DNA of 59,603 bases from an uncultured Kiritimatiellota bacterium (lineage in GTDB: Bacteria; Verrucomicrobiota; Kiritimatiellia; RFP12; DVOR01): the NCBI GenBank assembly GCA_944389545.1, contig CALXMT010000013.1, forward strand, positions 1 through 59,603, written 5' to 3'. Numbering within the stretch: position 1 is the stretch's first letter; every line of letters begins with the position of its first letter. The notes under the pieces are model-generated. The model saw only the letters and a program-made list of their open reading frames with translations, made no database searches and was not told the origin of the DNA. Both the position numbers and the translations under genes were made by a program. This document shows positions 1 through 8,320 of this stretch, one piece after another.

Positions 1-334
1 CATTTTCCGGACACCTAATCGCGCACCCCCGCGTATTTACCCGTCTTTTGTCGCAATTACTTCTAGATTTGACCGTTGGATACGGCCTCACGCTGCGCGG
101 CTACCACAAAGGACACAAGGAACCACAAAGAGACACAAAGTGCTAAACAAGCGAGCGTGGCGGGCTTCGCACGCCACGCTTTGGGGCGTTGGGGATTTGG
201 CGGCGTTAACCCATCTGCCTTCGCGCGCACTGGCGTCCTTGCGGAAAAGAAGGCTTACCATTTTCCCCGGACAGTATTGGTCGGTCGTCATGTCACGAAG
301 TCTCTTCTGATGTTGTGCTATACTATTGGGCATC
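1..334. repeat. Intergenic repeat mosaic upstream of the glycan cluster
   Basis: No gene is supported here. Positions 88-138 hold a 9-10 bp tandem of the CACAAAGGA / CCACAAAGA type. The same kind of tract recurs near 20927-20965, 22253-22295 and 59482-59532. Positions 206-283 are an inverted copy of a mosaic element also seen at 21007-21150 and 32440-32550; it ends in the shared word TCCCCGGACA. A candidate extended -10 lies at 316-324. The short reading frames are low-complexity translations of the tandems. Confidence 0.75.
316..324 (+). promoter_or_regulatory. Extended -10 promoter of the glycan cluster
   Basis: TGC followed by TATACT matches an extended -10 (TGnTATAAT). No good -35 is visible. 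Transcription would start near 331, only a few bases before the ATG at 335, so the first gene may have an almost leaderless mRNA. The same word TGCTATACT precedes the AAA protein gene at 41625. Confidence 0.5.
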
Positions 335-1615
335 ATGGCATGGATGAAGAGTAAGAAACAAGACGGACAGACCCAGAAGGGTTTGCCCCGTTTGGCTGAT
401 CGCCGGGACTGCACCGGTTGCTCAGCCTGTTTCGCCGCTTGTCCGCGCAACGCCATCGCCATGAAAGCGGATGTCGAGGGGTTTCTGCGCCCTGTCATCA
501 ATGCGGCGCAGTGTGTCCGCTGCGGTGCGTGTTCACGGGTCTGCCCCGTCTTGGCCCCCGGCACGCCCAGCCTTGCTCCCACGTGTTTTGCCGCGCGGAG
601 CAAGGATTTGGACTTGCGTCTGACCAGTTCCTCTGGAGGGCTTTTCACAGAGTTGTCCCGGACGGTTCTGACTGAGGGAGGTCTTGTTTTTGGCGTCGTC
701 TTGGAGAAGCCTGCGCTCACGGCCATTCATGTCGCGGCTGAGACGGAGGAGGCGTTGGCCGCCATGCGCGGCTCCAAATATGTTCAGAGCGACCCCCGCC
801 ATACATTTCGCCAGGTGCGCGATGCGCTTCGCGCCGGTCGCCGCGTCCTTTATAGCGGCACGCCCTGCCAAATTGCCGGACTTCATCGTTTCTTGGGCAA
901 AGCCGATGCCAACCTCCTTACTGTGGAGCTGATTTGCCACGGCGTGCCCAGCCCTGCCGTCTTTGATGCCTTCAAAGCAGAATTGGCGGCTGAGCACGGG
1001 AGTGCCCCAACGAGCATCGCCGCCAGGAATAAGTTTTATTCCTGGCGGCGATTCTCGCTTGTGTCGACCTATGCCGACACAAGCGAGAATCGCGAGGATC
1101 TCTACACGAACCGCTACATCCGAGCCTTTCTCGCAGACCTTTGCCTACGCCCCAGTTGCTACCGTTGTCGGGCGCGCGAAGGCCGTTCCGGCGCCGACAT
1201 CACCCTGGCCGACTTCTGGGGCATCGAAAAGGTTTGCCCTGCGCTGGATGATGACCGCGGCACCTCGGCCGTCCTGCTCCACACCGAAGCCGGCCGCCGA
1301 GCGTGGGCGGCTTGCGCCGACGGCGTGGAGTCCGTTCCCGTCACGCTTGAACAAGTGACAGCCGGCAATGGTGCCTATCTGCGCCCTCCGAGCGAACCCT
1401 TTGGGCGTAAGCGCTACATGGCCCATTTCCGCGACTATCCGTTGGCTGCCGCGCTCGACCTCGCAACTCACAGAACCTGGTATGAACGCCTTGTGCGCCA
1501 CGGCCGCAACGCCGCTCGCCGCCTCATCGCGAGTTGCCGCAAACGATTGACCACAACTAGGGGGGGGGTAAGTAGTTATTTGTATCCCTGCAGGCCCCTC
1601 CCATTCCCCACCTAA
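335..1615 (+). CDS. FrhB-like iron-sulfur protein of a polysaccharide cluster
   Basis: Two ferredoxin-type 4Fe-4S motifs (CTGCSACFAACP near residue 26 and CVRCGACSRVCP near residue 60) precede a domain of the coenzyme F420 hydrogenase/dehydrogenase beta-subunit type. That domain ends in cysteine pairs and ADITLADFWG. Such proteins are frequent in exopolysaccharide loci, where they are thought to be flavin/FeS reductases; the substrate is unknown. ATG 335 is preferred over the TTG at 326 because the -10 box lies at 319-324; a further ATG is at 344. A run of nine G at 1560-1568 falls just before the C-terminus. Losing or gaining one G stops translation about 15 codons early, ahead of the ACP ribosome-binding site that overlaps the normal stop. 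First gene of an apparent operon with the ACP and acyl ligase. Confidence 0.8.
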   Translation: MAWMKSKKQDGQTQKGLPRLADRRDCTGCSACFAACPRNAIAMKADVEGFLRPVINAAQCVRCGACSRVCPVLAPGTPSLAPTCFAARSKDLDLRLTSSSGGLFTELSRTVLTEGGLVFGVVLEKPALTAIHVAAETEEALAAMRGSKYVQSDPRHTFRQVRDALRAGRRVLYSGTPCQIAGLHRFLGKADANLLTVELICHGVPSPAVFDAFKAELAAEHGSAPTSIAARNKFYSWRRFSLVSTYADTSENREDLYTNRYIRAFLADLCLRPSCYRCRAREGRSGADITLADFWGIEKVCPALDDDRGTSAVLLHTEAGRRAWAACADGVESVPVTLEQVTAGNGAYLRPPSEPFGRKRYMAHFRDYPLAAALDLATHRTWYERLVRHGRNAARRLIASCRKRLTTTRGGVSSYLYPCRPLPFPT

Positions 1616-1624
1616 GGAGGCTCC

Positions 1625-1855
1625 ATGCAGGACGAAATCAAGGATGTCATCGCCGATGTTTTGGGCGTGAGTGTGGCGTCGTTGACGGACGACCTCGCGC
1701 CCGGGGATATCCCGGAGTGGGATTCTCTGCGCCATGTGATGGTGCTGACGGCGTTGGAAAAGACGTTCAACATCAAGTTCCAGCGAGAGGAACTGTTGGA
1801 TGTCGAAGATTTGTCGGAGCTGGTTGCGCTGGTTGAGGAGAAGGCGCAACCATGA
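1625..1855 (+). CDS. Acyl carrier protein
   Basis: A 76-residue acidic helical protein of ACP size. The motif EWDSLRHV carries the serine that would take 4'-phosphopantetheine. The ribosome-binding site TAAGGAGG at 1613-1620 is perfect and overlaps the stop codon of the previous gene. Its stop overlaps the start of the acyl-AMP ligase by four bases (ATGA). It is not next to fatty-acid synthesis genes, so it is probably a dedicated carrier loaded by the ligase that follows, delivering an acyl or aminoacyl group for glycan decoration, as DltC does in teichoic acid alanylation. The cargo cannot be read from sequence. Confidence 0.9.
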   Translation: MQDEIKDVIADVLGVSVASLTDDLAPGDIPEWDSLRHVMVLTALEKTFNIKFQREELLDVEDLSELVALVEEKAQP

Positions 1856-3300
1856 GGACGCTGGAGGAGAGAATTTGGGAGAATGCCGCTCGGCTCCCTG
1901 ACAAGCCGGCGGTGAAGAGCGGCTCGCGGCAGGCAACGTATCGTGAGCTGACGCGGCGTATTGCGGCGGCCGCGCAATTCTATGCCACATTGCCAGGCTA
2001 TTCCCGGGGGCGGGCGGTGCTTTTGGCCGCCGGGAAGCAATTGGAGTTTTTGTACGCCTACTTCGGGGCCCATTTGGCGGGGTTGATCGCCGTTCCTTTG
2101 GCGGAGGATACGAACCCAACGCGCTTGGCCTATGTGCGGGAGACGCTGAAGCCCTTCGCCTCGATTGGATTCGCCCCGGGGATGGAGGGTGAGACGCTCC
2201 GTTTGGAGTGGTCGACGTTCGCATCGTTGGACGAGGTGGAGGCGACGCCCGACTTCCCTGCGCCCGAGGCGGTGGCGGACGTGCTCTTCACCACCGGGAC
2301 GACCGGTGCGCCGAAGGGTGTACCCTTGACCTTTGGGAACATTGCCGCCGCGGCGAGTCAAATTAACGCCTATATTCGCAACACCGAGGAAGATGTCGAA
2401 CTGCTGGCGTTGCCGATCAGTCACTCCTTTGGATTGGGGCGTGTGCGGTGCTGTCTGGCGAATGGACAGACGCTGATTTTGTTGGGAAGCTTCGCGAATG
2501 TGAAGCGCCTTTTCCGGTTGTTGCGTGAGGAGCGCGTGACAGGCTTCTCGATGGTGCCGGCCAGTTGGGCCCTGTTGCGCAAACTCTCGGGTGAGGCCTT
2601 GGCGGACTTCGCCGGCCAGTTGCGGTATATCGAGATGGGCAGTGCGCCGTTCAGCGCAGACGACAAACGGCATTTGGCCGAGCTCTTTCCCACCACGCGT
2701 GTCACGATGCACTATGGCCTTACCGAAGCCTCCCGCTCGGCCTTCATGGAGTTTCATGAGGATGACCGGGCGCTTGCGAGCGTGGGGCGTGCCTCTCCGA
2801 ACGTAGACATCGTGATTTGCGATGAGCAGGGCCATGCGTTGCCGCCCGGCGAAGAGGGCGAGATTTGCATCCGCGGGGCGCATGTCACCCGGGGCTACCT
2901 GAATGTTCCCAACGATGCCACCTTTTATGGTGATTATTTCCGTACGGGGGACGTGGGACTCCTTTCCCAGGACGGCTATCTCTATCTGCGAAGCCGCCTG
3001 AAGGAACTCATCAATGTGGGCGGGAAGAAGGTCGCCCCGCAGGAGGTGGATGAGCAGATTCTGAAGGTCCCTGGGGTGAAAGACTGCGCGTGCGTCGGCG
3101 TGCCCGACCCGGATGGGATGCTAGGCGAGGTCGTCAAGGCTTGCGTGGTCAAGGAACCCGGTGCCGAGCTGACGTTCGAGGACATCGCCGCCGCGCTCTC
3201 GTCCCGTTTGGAGGCTTACAAAATCCCGACCGTTTGGGCGTGGATAGATGAGGTCCCGAGAACGCAAAACGGGAAGACGCAACGAGGGTTGCTGAAATGA
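1852..3300 (+). CDS. AMP-dependent acyl ligase (ANL superfamily)
   Basis: A 482-residue adenylate-forming enzyme. It has the phosphate-binding loop FTTGTTGAPKGVPLT (near residue 145), YGLTEAS, the TGD motif in YFRTGDVG, and the C-terminal catalytic lysine in RTQNGKTQRG. At this length it resembles ligases that act on a free-standing carrier protein more than long acyl-CoA synthetases. It overlaps both the ACP upstream and the FrhB-like gene downstream by four bases, so the three are probably translationally coupled. Likely role: ATP-dependent activation of a carboxylate and transfer to the ACP thiol. The acid could be fatty, aromatic or an amino acid. Confidence 0.87.
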   Translation: MRTLEERIWENAARLPDKPAVKSGSRQATYRELTRRIAAAAQFYATLPGYSRGRAVLLAAGKQLEFLYAYFGAHLAGLIAVPLAEDTNPTRLAYVRETLKPFASIGFAPGMEGETLRLEWSTFASLDEVEATPDFPAPEAVADVLFTTGTTGAPKGVPLTFGNIAAAASQINAYIRNTEEDVELLALPISHSFGLGRVRCCLANGQTLILLGSFANVKRLFRLLREERVTGFSMVPASWALLRKLSGEALADFAGQLRYIEMGSAPFSADDKRHLAELFPTTRVTMHYGLTEASRSAFMEFHEDDRALASVGRASPNVDIVICDEQGHALPPGEEGEICIRGAHVTRGYLNVPNDATFYGDYFRTGDVGLLSQDGYLYLRSRLKELINVGGKKVAPQEVDEQILKVPGVKDCACVGVPDPDGMLGEVVKACVVKEPGAELTFEDIAAALSSRLEAYKIPTVWAWIDEVPRTQNGKTQRGLLK

Positions 3301-5117
3301 TTCAGATTGTGGACAAGGCCAAGTGTTGCGGGTGTCAAGCCTGCGGGGACGTCTGCCCCAAAGGCGCCATTACGTTTGAGACGGACGAAGAGGGCTTTTG
3401 GTATCCCAAGGTGAATGCCGGGCTCTGTGTGTCGTGCGGCCTGTGCGAGAAGGTTTGCCCGATGACGCACCTGGAGGTCATCAAGGGCCACGGACAGAAA
3501 GAGCCGAAGGTCTATGGCGGCTTCCATAAGAATCTGGCCATTCGATTCGACTCCACCTCGGGCGGAGCCTTCAGCGCCCTCGCGAACGTGATGTACAAGC
3601 AGGGCGGTTATGTGACGGGCGCCGTGCAGAGCACGGACGACTGGCGTGTCTCCACCTTTGTCAGCTCCAGCAAGCGCGATTTGTCGCGCTTGCGCTCCTC
3701 GAAGTACGTCCAAAGTTCGGCGGAGGGACTCTATCGGCAGATCAAGGAGCTTTTAGAGCAGGGGAAGTCGGTTTTGGCCTGTGGGGCACCTTGTCAGATG
3801 GCCGCGCTTCGCAGTTTCCTTGGCAAAGACTACGACAACCTGGTCATCGTGGACTTCATCTGCCGCGCGACCAATTCGCCTCTGGCCTATGCGAAGTATG
3901 TGGACTGGCTTGAGCGGACGCATAATTCTAAGATTGTCTCCATCAAGGCGAAGAATAAGGAGCACGGGTGGCGTTCGTTGGCCCGCAAGGTCGTCTTCGA
4001 ATCGGGTGAGATCTACTACGGCGAGGGGGAAGAAGACCCTTATCGCAGGGGATACCACTGGAATTACTATGAGCGTCCCTCCTGCCATCAGTGCCCCTTC
4101 AAGGGATTCCCACGGTGCGCGGATATCTCGTTGGGCGATTTCTGGGGTATCGACCGCATCGCGCCGGATCTCGACCATAACCTTGGCACCTCTTGTATCT
4201 TTGTGAACACCGCCAAGGGCGCGGCCTTCTTTGAGCGTGCCAAGGCCTTGATGGAGTTGCGGGAGTTCCCGTTGGAGGCCGTTCTCAGAGGGAATCGCGA
4301 GCCTTTGATGACTCCCGCGCCGATGCCGAACTACGACCGCGCCGCCTTCTTCGCCGATTTGCGTGAGTTGCCCTTTGAGCAGACGGCCGCGAAGTGGTTC
4401 CCGGTGCGGAAGGCACCGCGCTCGTTCAAGAGCAAGGTGAAGGGACTGCTTCGGTTGTTGCTTCGCTTTGGCAAACAGACACTCCACAATCCTGCGCAAG
4501 CCTGGCGGCAGATTCGCTGGAACTTGCTTTGCCCGCAGGTGAAGAGCGGGTGGTTCCGTGGCATCATGCTGAATGTCTACAGCCATTGCTCAATCGATTT
4601 GCGCAAGCGTGGACGGATTGTGGTGGAAAGCGGCACGTTTAGTCTTGGCGCGAAACGTAACCGGAAGTCTCGTTTGGAGACGCGGCTCATGGTTGAGGAT
4701 GGCGCGGAGCTCCGCGTCAAAGGACAGTGCGGCATTGTCTCGGGCGCCGACATTCAGCTCTTCGCCGGCGCGAAGCTGGAACTCGGTGCGAAGTGCGGAT
4801 TCAACCAAGGCTTGCAAATCGTCTGCGCCGAGCGTATCACCATTGGCGAAGATGTGCATATCGGGCGCGATGTTTGGATTCGCGACAACAATGGCGAGCA
4901 CTACATCATCCAGCCCGGCTATACGTGGAAGGCCCCTGTTGTCATCGGCGACCGCTGTTGGATTGGTTCCAACACTGCCATCATGAAGGGCGTTACCATT
5001 GGCGAAGGCACGGTCATTGCCGCCAATTCCGTGGTGACCCATTCCCTTCCCGCGCACTGCCTGGCCTCCGGTAATCCCGCCGAAGTCATCGCCGAAAACA
5101 TCTTCTGGAGACCCTGA
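3297..5117 (+). CDS. FrhB-like iron-sulfur reductase fused to a hexapeptide acyltransferase
   Basis: Residues 1-60 carry two 4Fe-4S motifs (CCGCQACGDVCP, CVSCGLCEKVCP). Residues to about 385 form an FrhB-type domain with a cysteine cluster and ADISLGDFWG. After a basic linker, about residues 440-606 are a left-handed beta-helix transferase of the WcaB/maltose-acetyltransferase type. Its hexapeptide repeats include VVIGDRCWIGSNTAIMKGV and it ends GNPAEVIAENIF. At 606 residues it is clearly a fusion; its paralogue at 335 lacks the transferase. The start overlaps the ligase by four bases. Neighbours suggest that reduction and O- or N-acylation happen on the same glycan or lipid-linked sugar. This is inference; no donor is identifiable. 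Confidence 0.82.
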   Translation: MIQIVDKAKCCGCQACGDVCPKGAITFETDEEGFWYPKVNAGLCVSCGLCEKVCPMTHLEVIKGHGQKEPKVYGGFHKNLAIRFDSTSGGAFSALANVMYKQGGYVTGAVQSTDDWRVSTFVSSSKRDLSRLRSSKYVQSSAEGLYRQIKELLEQGKSVLACGAPCQMAALRSFLGKDYDNLVIVDFICRATNSPLAYAKYVDWLERTHNSKIVSIKAKNKEHGWRSLARKVVFESGEIYYGEGEEDPYRRGYHWNYYERPSCHQCPFKGFPRCADISLGDFWGIDRIAPDLDHNLGTSCIFVNTAKGAAFFERAKALMELREFPLEAVLRGNREPLMTPAPMPNYDRAAFFADLRELPFEQTAAKWFPVRKAPRSFKSKVKGLLRLLLRFGKQTLHNPAQAWRQIRWNLLCPQVKSGWFRGIMLNVYSHCSIDLRKRGRIVVESGTFSLGAKRNRKSRLETRLMVEDGAELRVKGQCGIVSGADIQLFAGAKLELGAKCGFNQGLQIVCAERITIGEDVHIGRDVWIRDNNGEHYIIQPGYTWKAPVVIGDRCWIGSNTAIMKGVTIGEGTVIAANSVVTHSLPAHCLASGNPAEVIAENIFWRP

Positions 5118-5169
5118 TTCATTAGGGTAGGGCTTAGACAATCACGATTTGTTGTAAAAGGAGACAAAG

Positions 5170-6306
5170 ATGTTTCAGAAAGCCAAGAGGATCATTTGGC
5201 AACAGCTTCAGAGGTTCGCCGAACGAAAGCAGTGGCGTGAGGTATTGCAGGAGAGTCGATCTGAGGAGAGGCTCATTCTGAGATCGGTCGATACATCGTG
5301 CATGGACAGTCTTACACAAGCAGAGAAGGAGGCCTATGACCGTCAGTGGGGGTGGTTGGGGTTGCCGCCTTCCTATCGTGAGGTAGAGGTCTTCAAGCAT
5401 TTCAATGGTTTTGACCCCCGCTATCTTTCTCACTACCATTATTTGCCGTTGATTGCGCGTCGCTTGAACGACTATTCCTGGACCAAGCGTTTTGAGTACA
5501 AGGCATTGTTGGGCAGGTTCTCCAACGAGGTTTTGCGACCTCCGCGAACCTTTGCCTGGGCTCTCAATGGAGAATGGTATGATGCGGACTTCCACCAGAT
5601 TCCCTTCGAGGAGGCTGTGCGGCGTTGTGTTGCTCATGACGCGTTTGTCTGCAAGCCCTCGGCTGAAAGTGGGGATGGACGTGGTGTTAAATTGCTCAAA
5701 CGGGGGGGGGTAAACAAGGAGAAATGGGACGCGACTGTTTCTACGATACTTGCTCAATGTTCCAAAGACGCGGTGGTTCAGGAAGTTATCCGACAGTCGC
5801 CGGAGATGGCGCAGTTCAATCCTTCATCTCTTAATACGTTGCGCGTGACGAGCCTGTACTTGAACGGTCGCTTTTCTATCTGTTCAATTATACTTCGAAT
5901 GGGGAAGAGCGGTTCGGTCGTGGACAATTGGAACGCGGGCGGTATTCTATTGGGTGTGTCGCTGGATGGGCAATTGCATGAGTTTGGCTATGATGTCGCG
6001 TATAATCGATTTGCGGATGTCAATGGTATCCGATTTGCGGAGACACGGTTGGCGTGCGTCCCAGCCTTGCTTCGTTTGATTGAAGATGCTCACACGACTC
6101 GCTTTTCCCTATGTAAGCTCATTGGATGGGATATTGCCTATGAAGAAGGAGGGCGGCCTGTGCTTATTGAAGTCAACAGTTCCCAACCTGGCGTATTCGG
6201 CGAACAATTTTGTACCGGCCCGATTTTCGGGGATCGTACGGACGAGGTGATCGCCTATTGCCGTTCCAAGACATTTTCGTATGGCCGGGCCCTGGCAAGT
6301 TATTGA
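5170..6306 (+). CDS. Sugar-transfer-associated ATP-grasp protein
   Basis: A 378-residue protein resembling the ATP-grasp family found in capsule and exopolysaccharide loci. Visible features are FVCKPSAESGDGRGVKLL (nucleotide-binding lysine and glycine-rich loop), SLNTLRVTSL, VDNWNAGGI and the C-terminal metal-binding region GGRPVLIEVNSSQPG. ATP-grasp enzymes join a carboxylate to an amine or thiol through an acyl phosphate, so this one may attach an amino acid or similar group to a sugar acid. A ribosome-binding site AAAGGAG lies 8 bases before the ATG. Nine G at 5702-5710 lie mid-gene, and loss of one gives an immediate TAA near residue 180. GC content is lower than downstream housekeeping genes. 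Confidence 0.78.
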   Translation: MFQKAKRIIWQQLQRFAERKQWREVLQESRSEERLILRSVDTSCMDSLTQAEKEAYDRQWGWLGLPPSYREVEVFKHFNGFDPRYLSHYHYLPLIARRLNDYSWTKRFEYKALLGRFSNEVLRPPRTFAWALNGEWYDADFHQIPFEEAVRRCVAHDAFVCKPSAESGDGRGVKLLKRGGVNKEKWDATVSTILAQCSKDAVVQEVIRQSPEMAQFNPSSLNTLRVTSLYLNGRFSICSIILRMGKSGSVVDNWNAGGILLGVSLDGQLHEFGYDVAYNRFADVNGIRFAETRLACVPALLRLIEDAHTTRFSLCKLIGWDIAYEEGGRPVLIEVNSSQPGVFGEQFCTGPIFGDRTDEVIAYCRSKTFSYGRALASY

Positions 6307-6316
6307 GGGGCGTTTG

Positions 6317-8320
6317 ATGAGACGTTCCAGGATCCTAAAGGCTTGTATCGCGCTGATTGTGCTAGGAGGAGTCTTTCTAGCCGGTCTTTTGGCGCGTCCT
6401 TGGGTTGAGCCGTTTGCACGGAAGGTGTGGCATCGGATTGAGCGGATATTCTGCCCTCCCCCGCCGCCTCCGGAGCAATATCCAATCTGGCCGGTGATGA
6501 CGCCTGAACAAGAAGCGCAGGTGGCAGACGCGGTGAAGTTGACGTTTGTGGGAGATTTGATTTTGCTGCGCGATGGCGTTGAGTTCGGATATGACGCAAC
6601 GTACGGAACATTCTCTTACGAAGAGGTCTTTGAGCGCGTAAGGCATTTTTGGGAAACGGACGATTTGACGATAGGTGTCTTTGAGGGACCCATGGCAGGG
6701 ACTTCACGGCCGTGGAGCACGAGCGACTATCATGACATGGATCGTGTTCCGCTTTATCTCAATTTCCCGGATGCCTTTGGCGAGGCGGTGGCGGAGGCCG
6801 GGATGGATGTGGTGACGCTGGCCAACAATCATTTGTTGGATTGCGGCGTTGAGGGGGTGATGCGAACCTTGGAACTTCTGCCGAAACAAGGAATGACCGC
6901 AGTGGGCGCTTATCGTACGCCCGATGAGCGCAATCGAATTGAGATTGTGGAGGTGAAAGGCCTTCGTTTGGCGTTGCTTCCTTACACCTACGGAAGCAAT
7001 TATTGGCCGGAGAGCGCGTTCTTTGGGGAAGGGGAGATGCGTTCGCTCACACGTGTCTTGGCAACACCGGAATCGCCGTATTTGGAGGAGTCGTTGCATC
7101 AGGTGGAGGCAGATTTCGCCCGTGCGCGAGAGTCCGGCGCTAACCTGATTGTGGCCTTGCCGCATATGGGGGAACAGTTCCTGCACGCTCCGGACGAGAT
7201 GCAGCGTTATTGGTGCGATGTGTTTGTGCGTTTGGGTGCTGATTTGGTGCTCTCCGATCATCCGCATGCGGCTCAACCCATCGAATGGCGCAAGCGTGGA
7301 ACGGAAGATGTCTTGGTGGTGCATTGTCCTGGCAACTTCGTCAATTCCTATTCGCCTCATGATGGGGACGCCTCGATGATGGTGGAGATTTATCTTTCCA
7401 AGACAGGGGGATCACCTCTTGCTGCAACGTGTATTCCGCTTTATGGCTATGGGGTCCCAGGAGGAAACTATCAGGCGGTTCCTACCCATGATGTATTGAC
7501 GGACACTGCGCTGTGGGATACCATGAGCCGCAATGATCAACGTCGATTGCGGGAAGTGCAAGCCTTGGTGACGAGACATGCACTGGGGAATCCCATCCTT
7601 TTGGAGAACGCCGAGCCGCGTCATTTCACATTTCCGGGCGTGGGTTATGTACGGCAACGCGTGCAACCTCTGGAGCTCTCCCCGCGCCAACGTACATCGA
7701 CACTCTGGCGTACGTTGGAGGCGGCGGGAAGCATTTGCTTTGTGGGGGATAGCATCACAGAGGGGACGCGTAATGGCGGCGTGGGTTGGTATGAGCCCTT
7801 GGCGGAGAGCTTGAAGGGCAAAACCATCACGCGTTTCGCCAAGGGGAGCATGACCTCGCGATATTTTGAAGAGAATGTGGTGACTTTGGCGGCACAACGG
7901 GCGGATGTCTACGTTATGGCCTATGGGTGCAATGATATTCGCTATCGGGATCCTGCTCGGTGTGCGATGACACCGGAGGACTTTGTCGCTTCTTGTGAGC
8001 GTGTGGTGGCAGGGATTCGTGCGCAGGTGTCTCAGGCACGATTTGTCTTTGTCGCGCCGTGGCGAAGCCGTTTTTACGACCATAATTGGAAGGGAACAGA
8101 AGCAGAAAAGTGGGCGCTTTACGATGCATATGACCATGCGTTGGAGACGTTCTGCAAAGCGTCTGGACATCTCTTCATAAATCCTAATAGAGATTCGGAT
8201 TACAACGCGTTGTTTACTTCTCCAACATGGGGGGGGGTGCGCTTTGTCGATGGCATTCACCCAGGCGCAGCCTTGGGCGTCCGAGCGTATAGCAAGGCCT
8301 GTCTGGAAGTATCGCCATGA
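6317..8320 (+). CDS. CapA-type metallophosphatase fused to an SGNH hydrolase
   Basis: An N-terminal signal anchor (residues 1-27) is followed by a CapA/PgsA-type calcineurin-like domain with LTFVGDLILL, ANNHLLDCG, LPHMGEQF and LSDHPHAAQP. From about residue 450 there is an SGNH/GDSL hydrolase with block I FVGDSITEG, block III YGCNDIRYRD and block V VDGIHPG. The protein is therefore probably envelope-facing. ATG 6317 is chosen because GAGGGG precedes it and it begins the hydrophobic anchor; the ATG at 6281 would overlap the previous gene by 26 bases. Nine G at 8229-8237 lie just before block V, so slippage would delete the catalytic Asp-His. It overlaps the acyltransferase gene by four bases. 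The pairing suggests placing or removing acyl groups on a surface polymer. Confidence 0.8.
   Translation: MRRSRILKACIALIVLGGVFLAGLLARPWVEPFARKVWHRIERIFCPPPPPPEQYPIWPVMTPEQEAQVADAVKLTFVGDLILLRDGVEFGYDATYGTFSYEEVFERVRHFWETDDLTIGVFEGPMAGTSRPWSTSDYHDMDRVPLYLNFPDAFGEAVAEAGMDVVTLANNHLLDCGVEGVMRTLELLPKQGMTAVGAYRTPDERNRIEIVEVKGLRLALLPYTYGSNYWPESAFFGEGEMRSLTRVLATPESPYLEESLHQVEADFARARESGANLIVALPHMGEQFLHAPDEMQRYWCDVFVRLGADLVLSDHPHAAQPIEWRKRGTEDVLVVHCPGNFVNSYSPHDGDASMMVEIYLSKTGGSPLAATCIPLYGYGVPGGNYQAVPTHDVLTDTALWDTMSRNDQRRLREVQALVTRHALGNPILLENAEPRHFTFPGVGYVRQRVQPLELSPRQRTSTLWRTLEAAGSICFVGDSITEGTRNGGVGWYEPLAESLKGKTITRFAKGSMTSRYFEENVVTLAAQRADVYVMAYGCNDIRYRDPARCAMTPEDFVASCERVVAGIRAQVSQARFVFVAPWRSRFYDHNWKGTEAEKWALYDAYDHALETFCKASGHLFINPNRDSDYNALFTSPTWGGVRFVDGIHPGAALGVRAYSKACLEVSP

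Noticed and set aside
76-354. Small protein genes in the CACAAAGGA tandem regions
   Set aside because: The translations are only the repeat in different frames (TKDTRN, HKE). No ribosome-binding site is seen and there is no conservation between copies beyond the DNA repeat.
335-5117. F420-dependent hydrogenase complex
   Set aside because: The FrhB-like genes lie with polysaccharide genes and no FrhA or FrhG is present. The FrhB-type domain is common in exopolysaccharide loci.
5290-6306. Full autoinducer-2 (Lsr) system suggested by the LsrF-like gene at 55290
   Set aside because: No LsrK, LsrR, LsrG or LsrABCD genes are present anywhere in the window; only the aldolase is similar.
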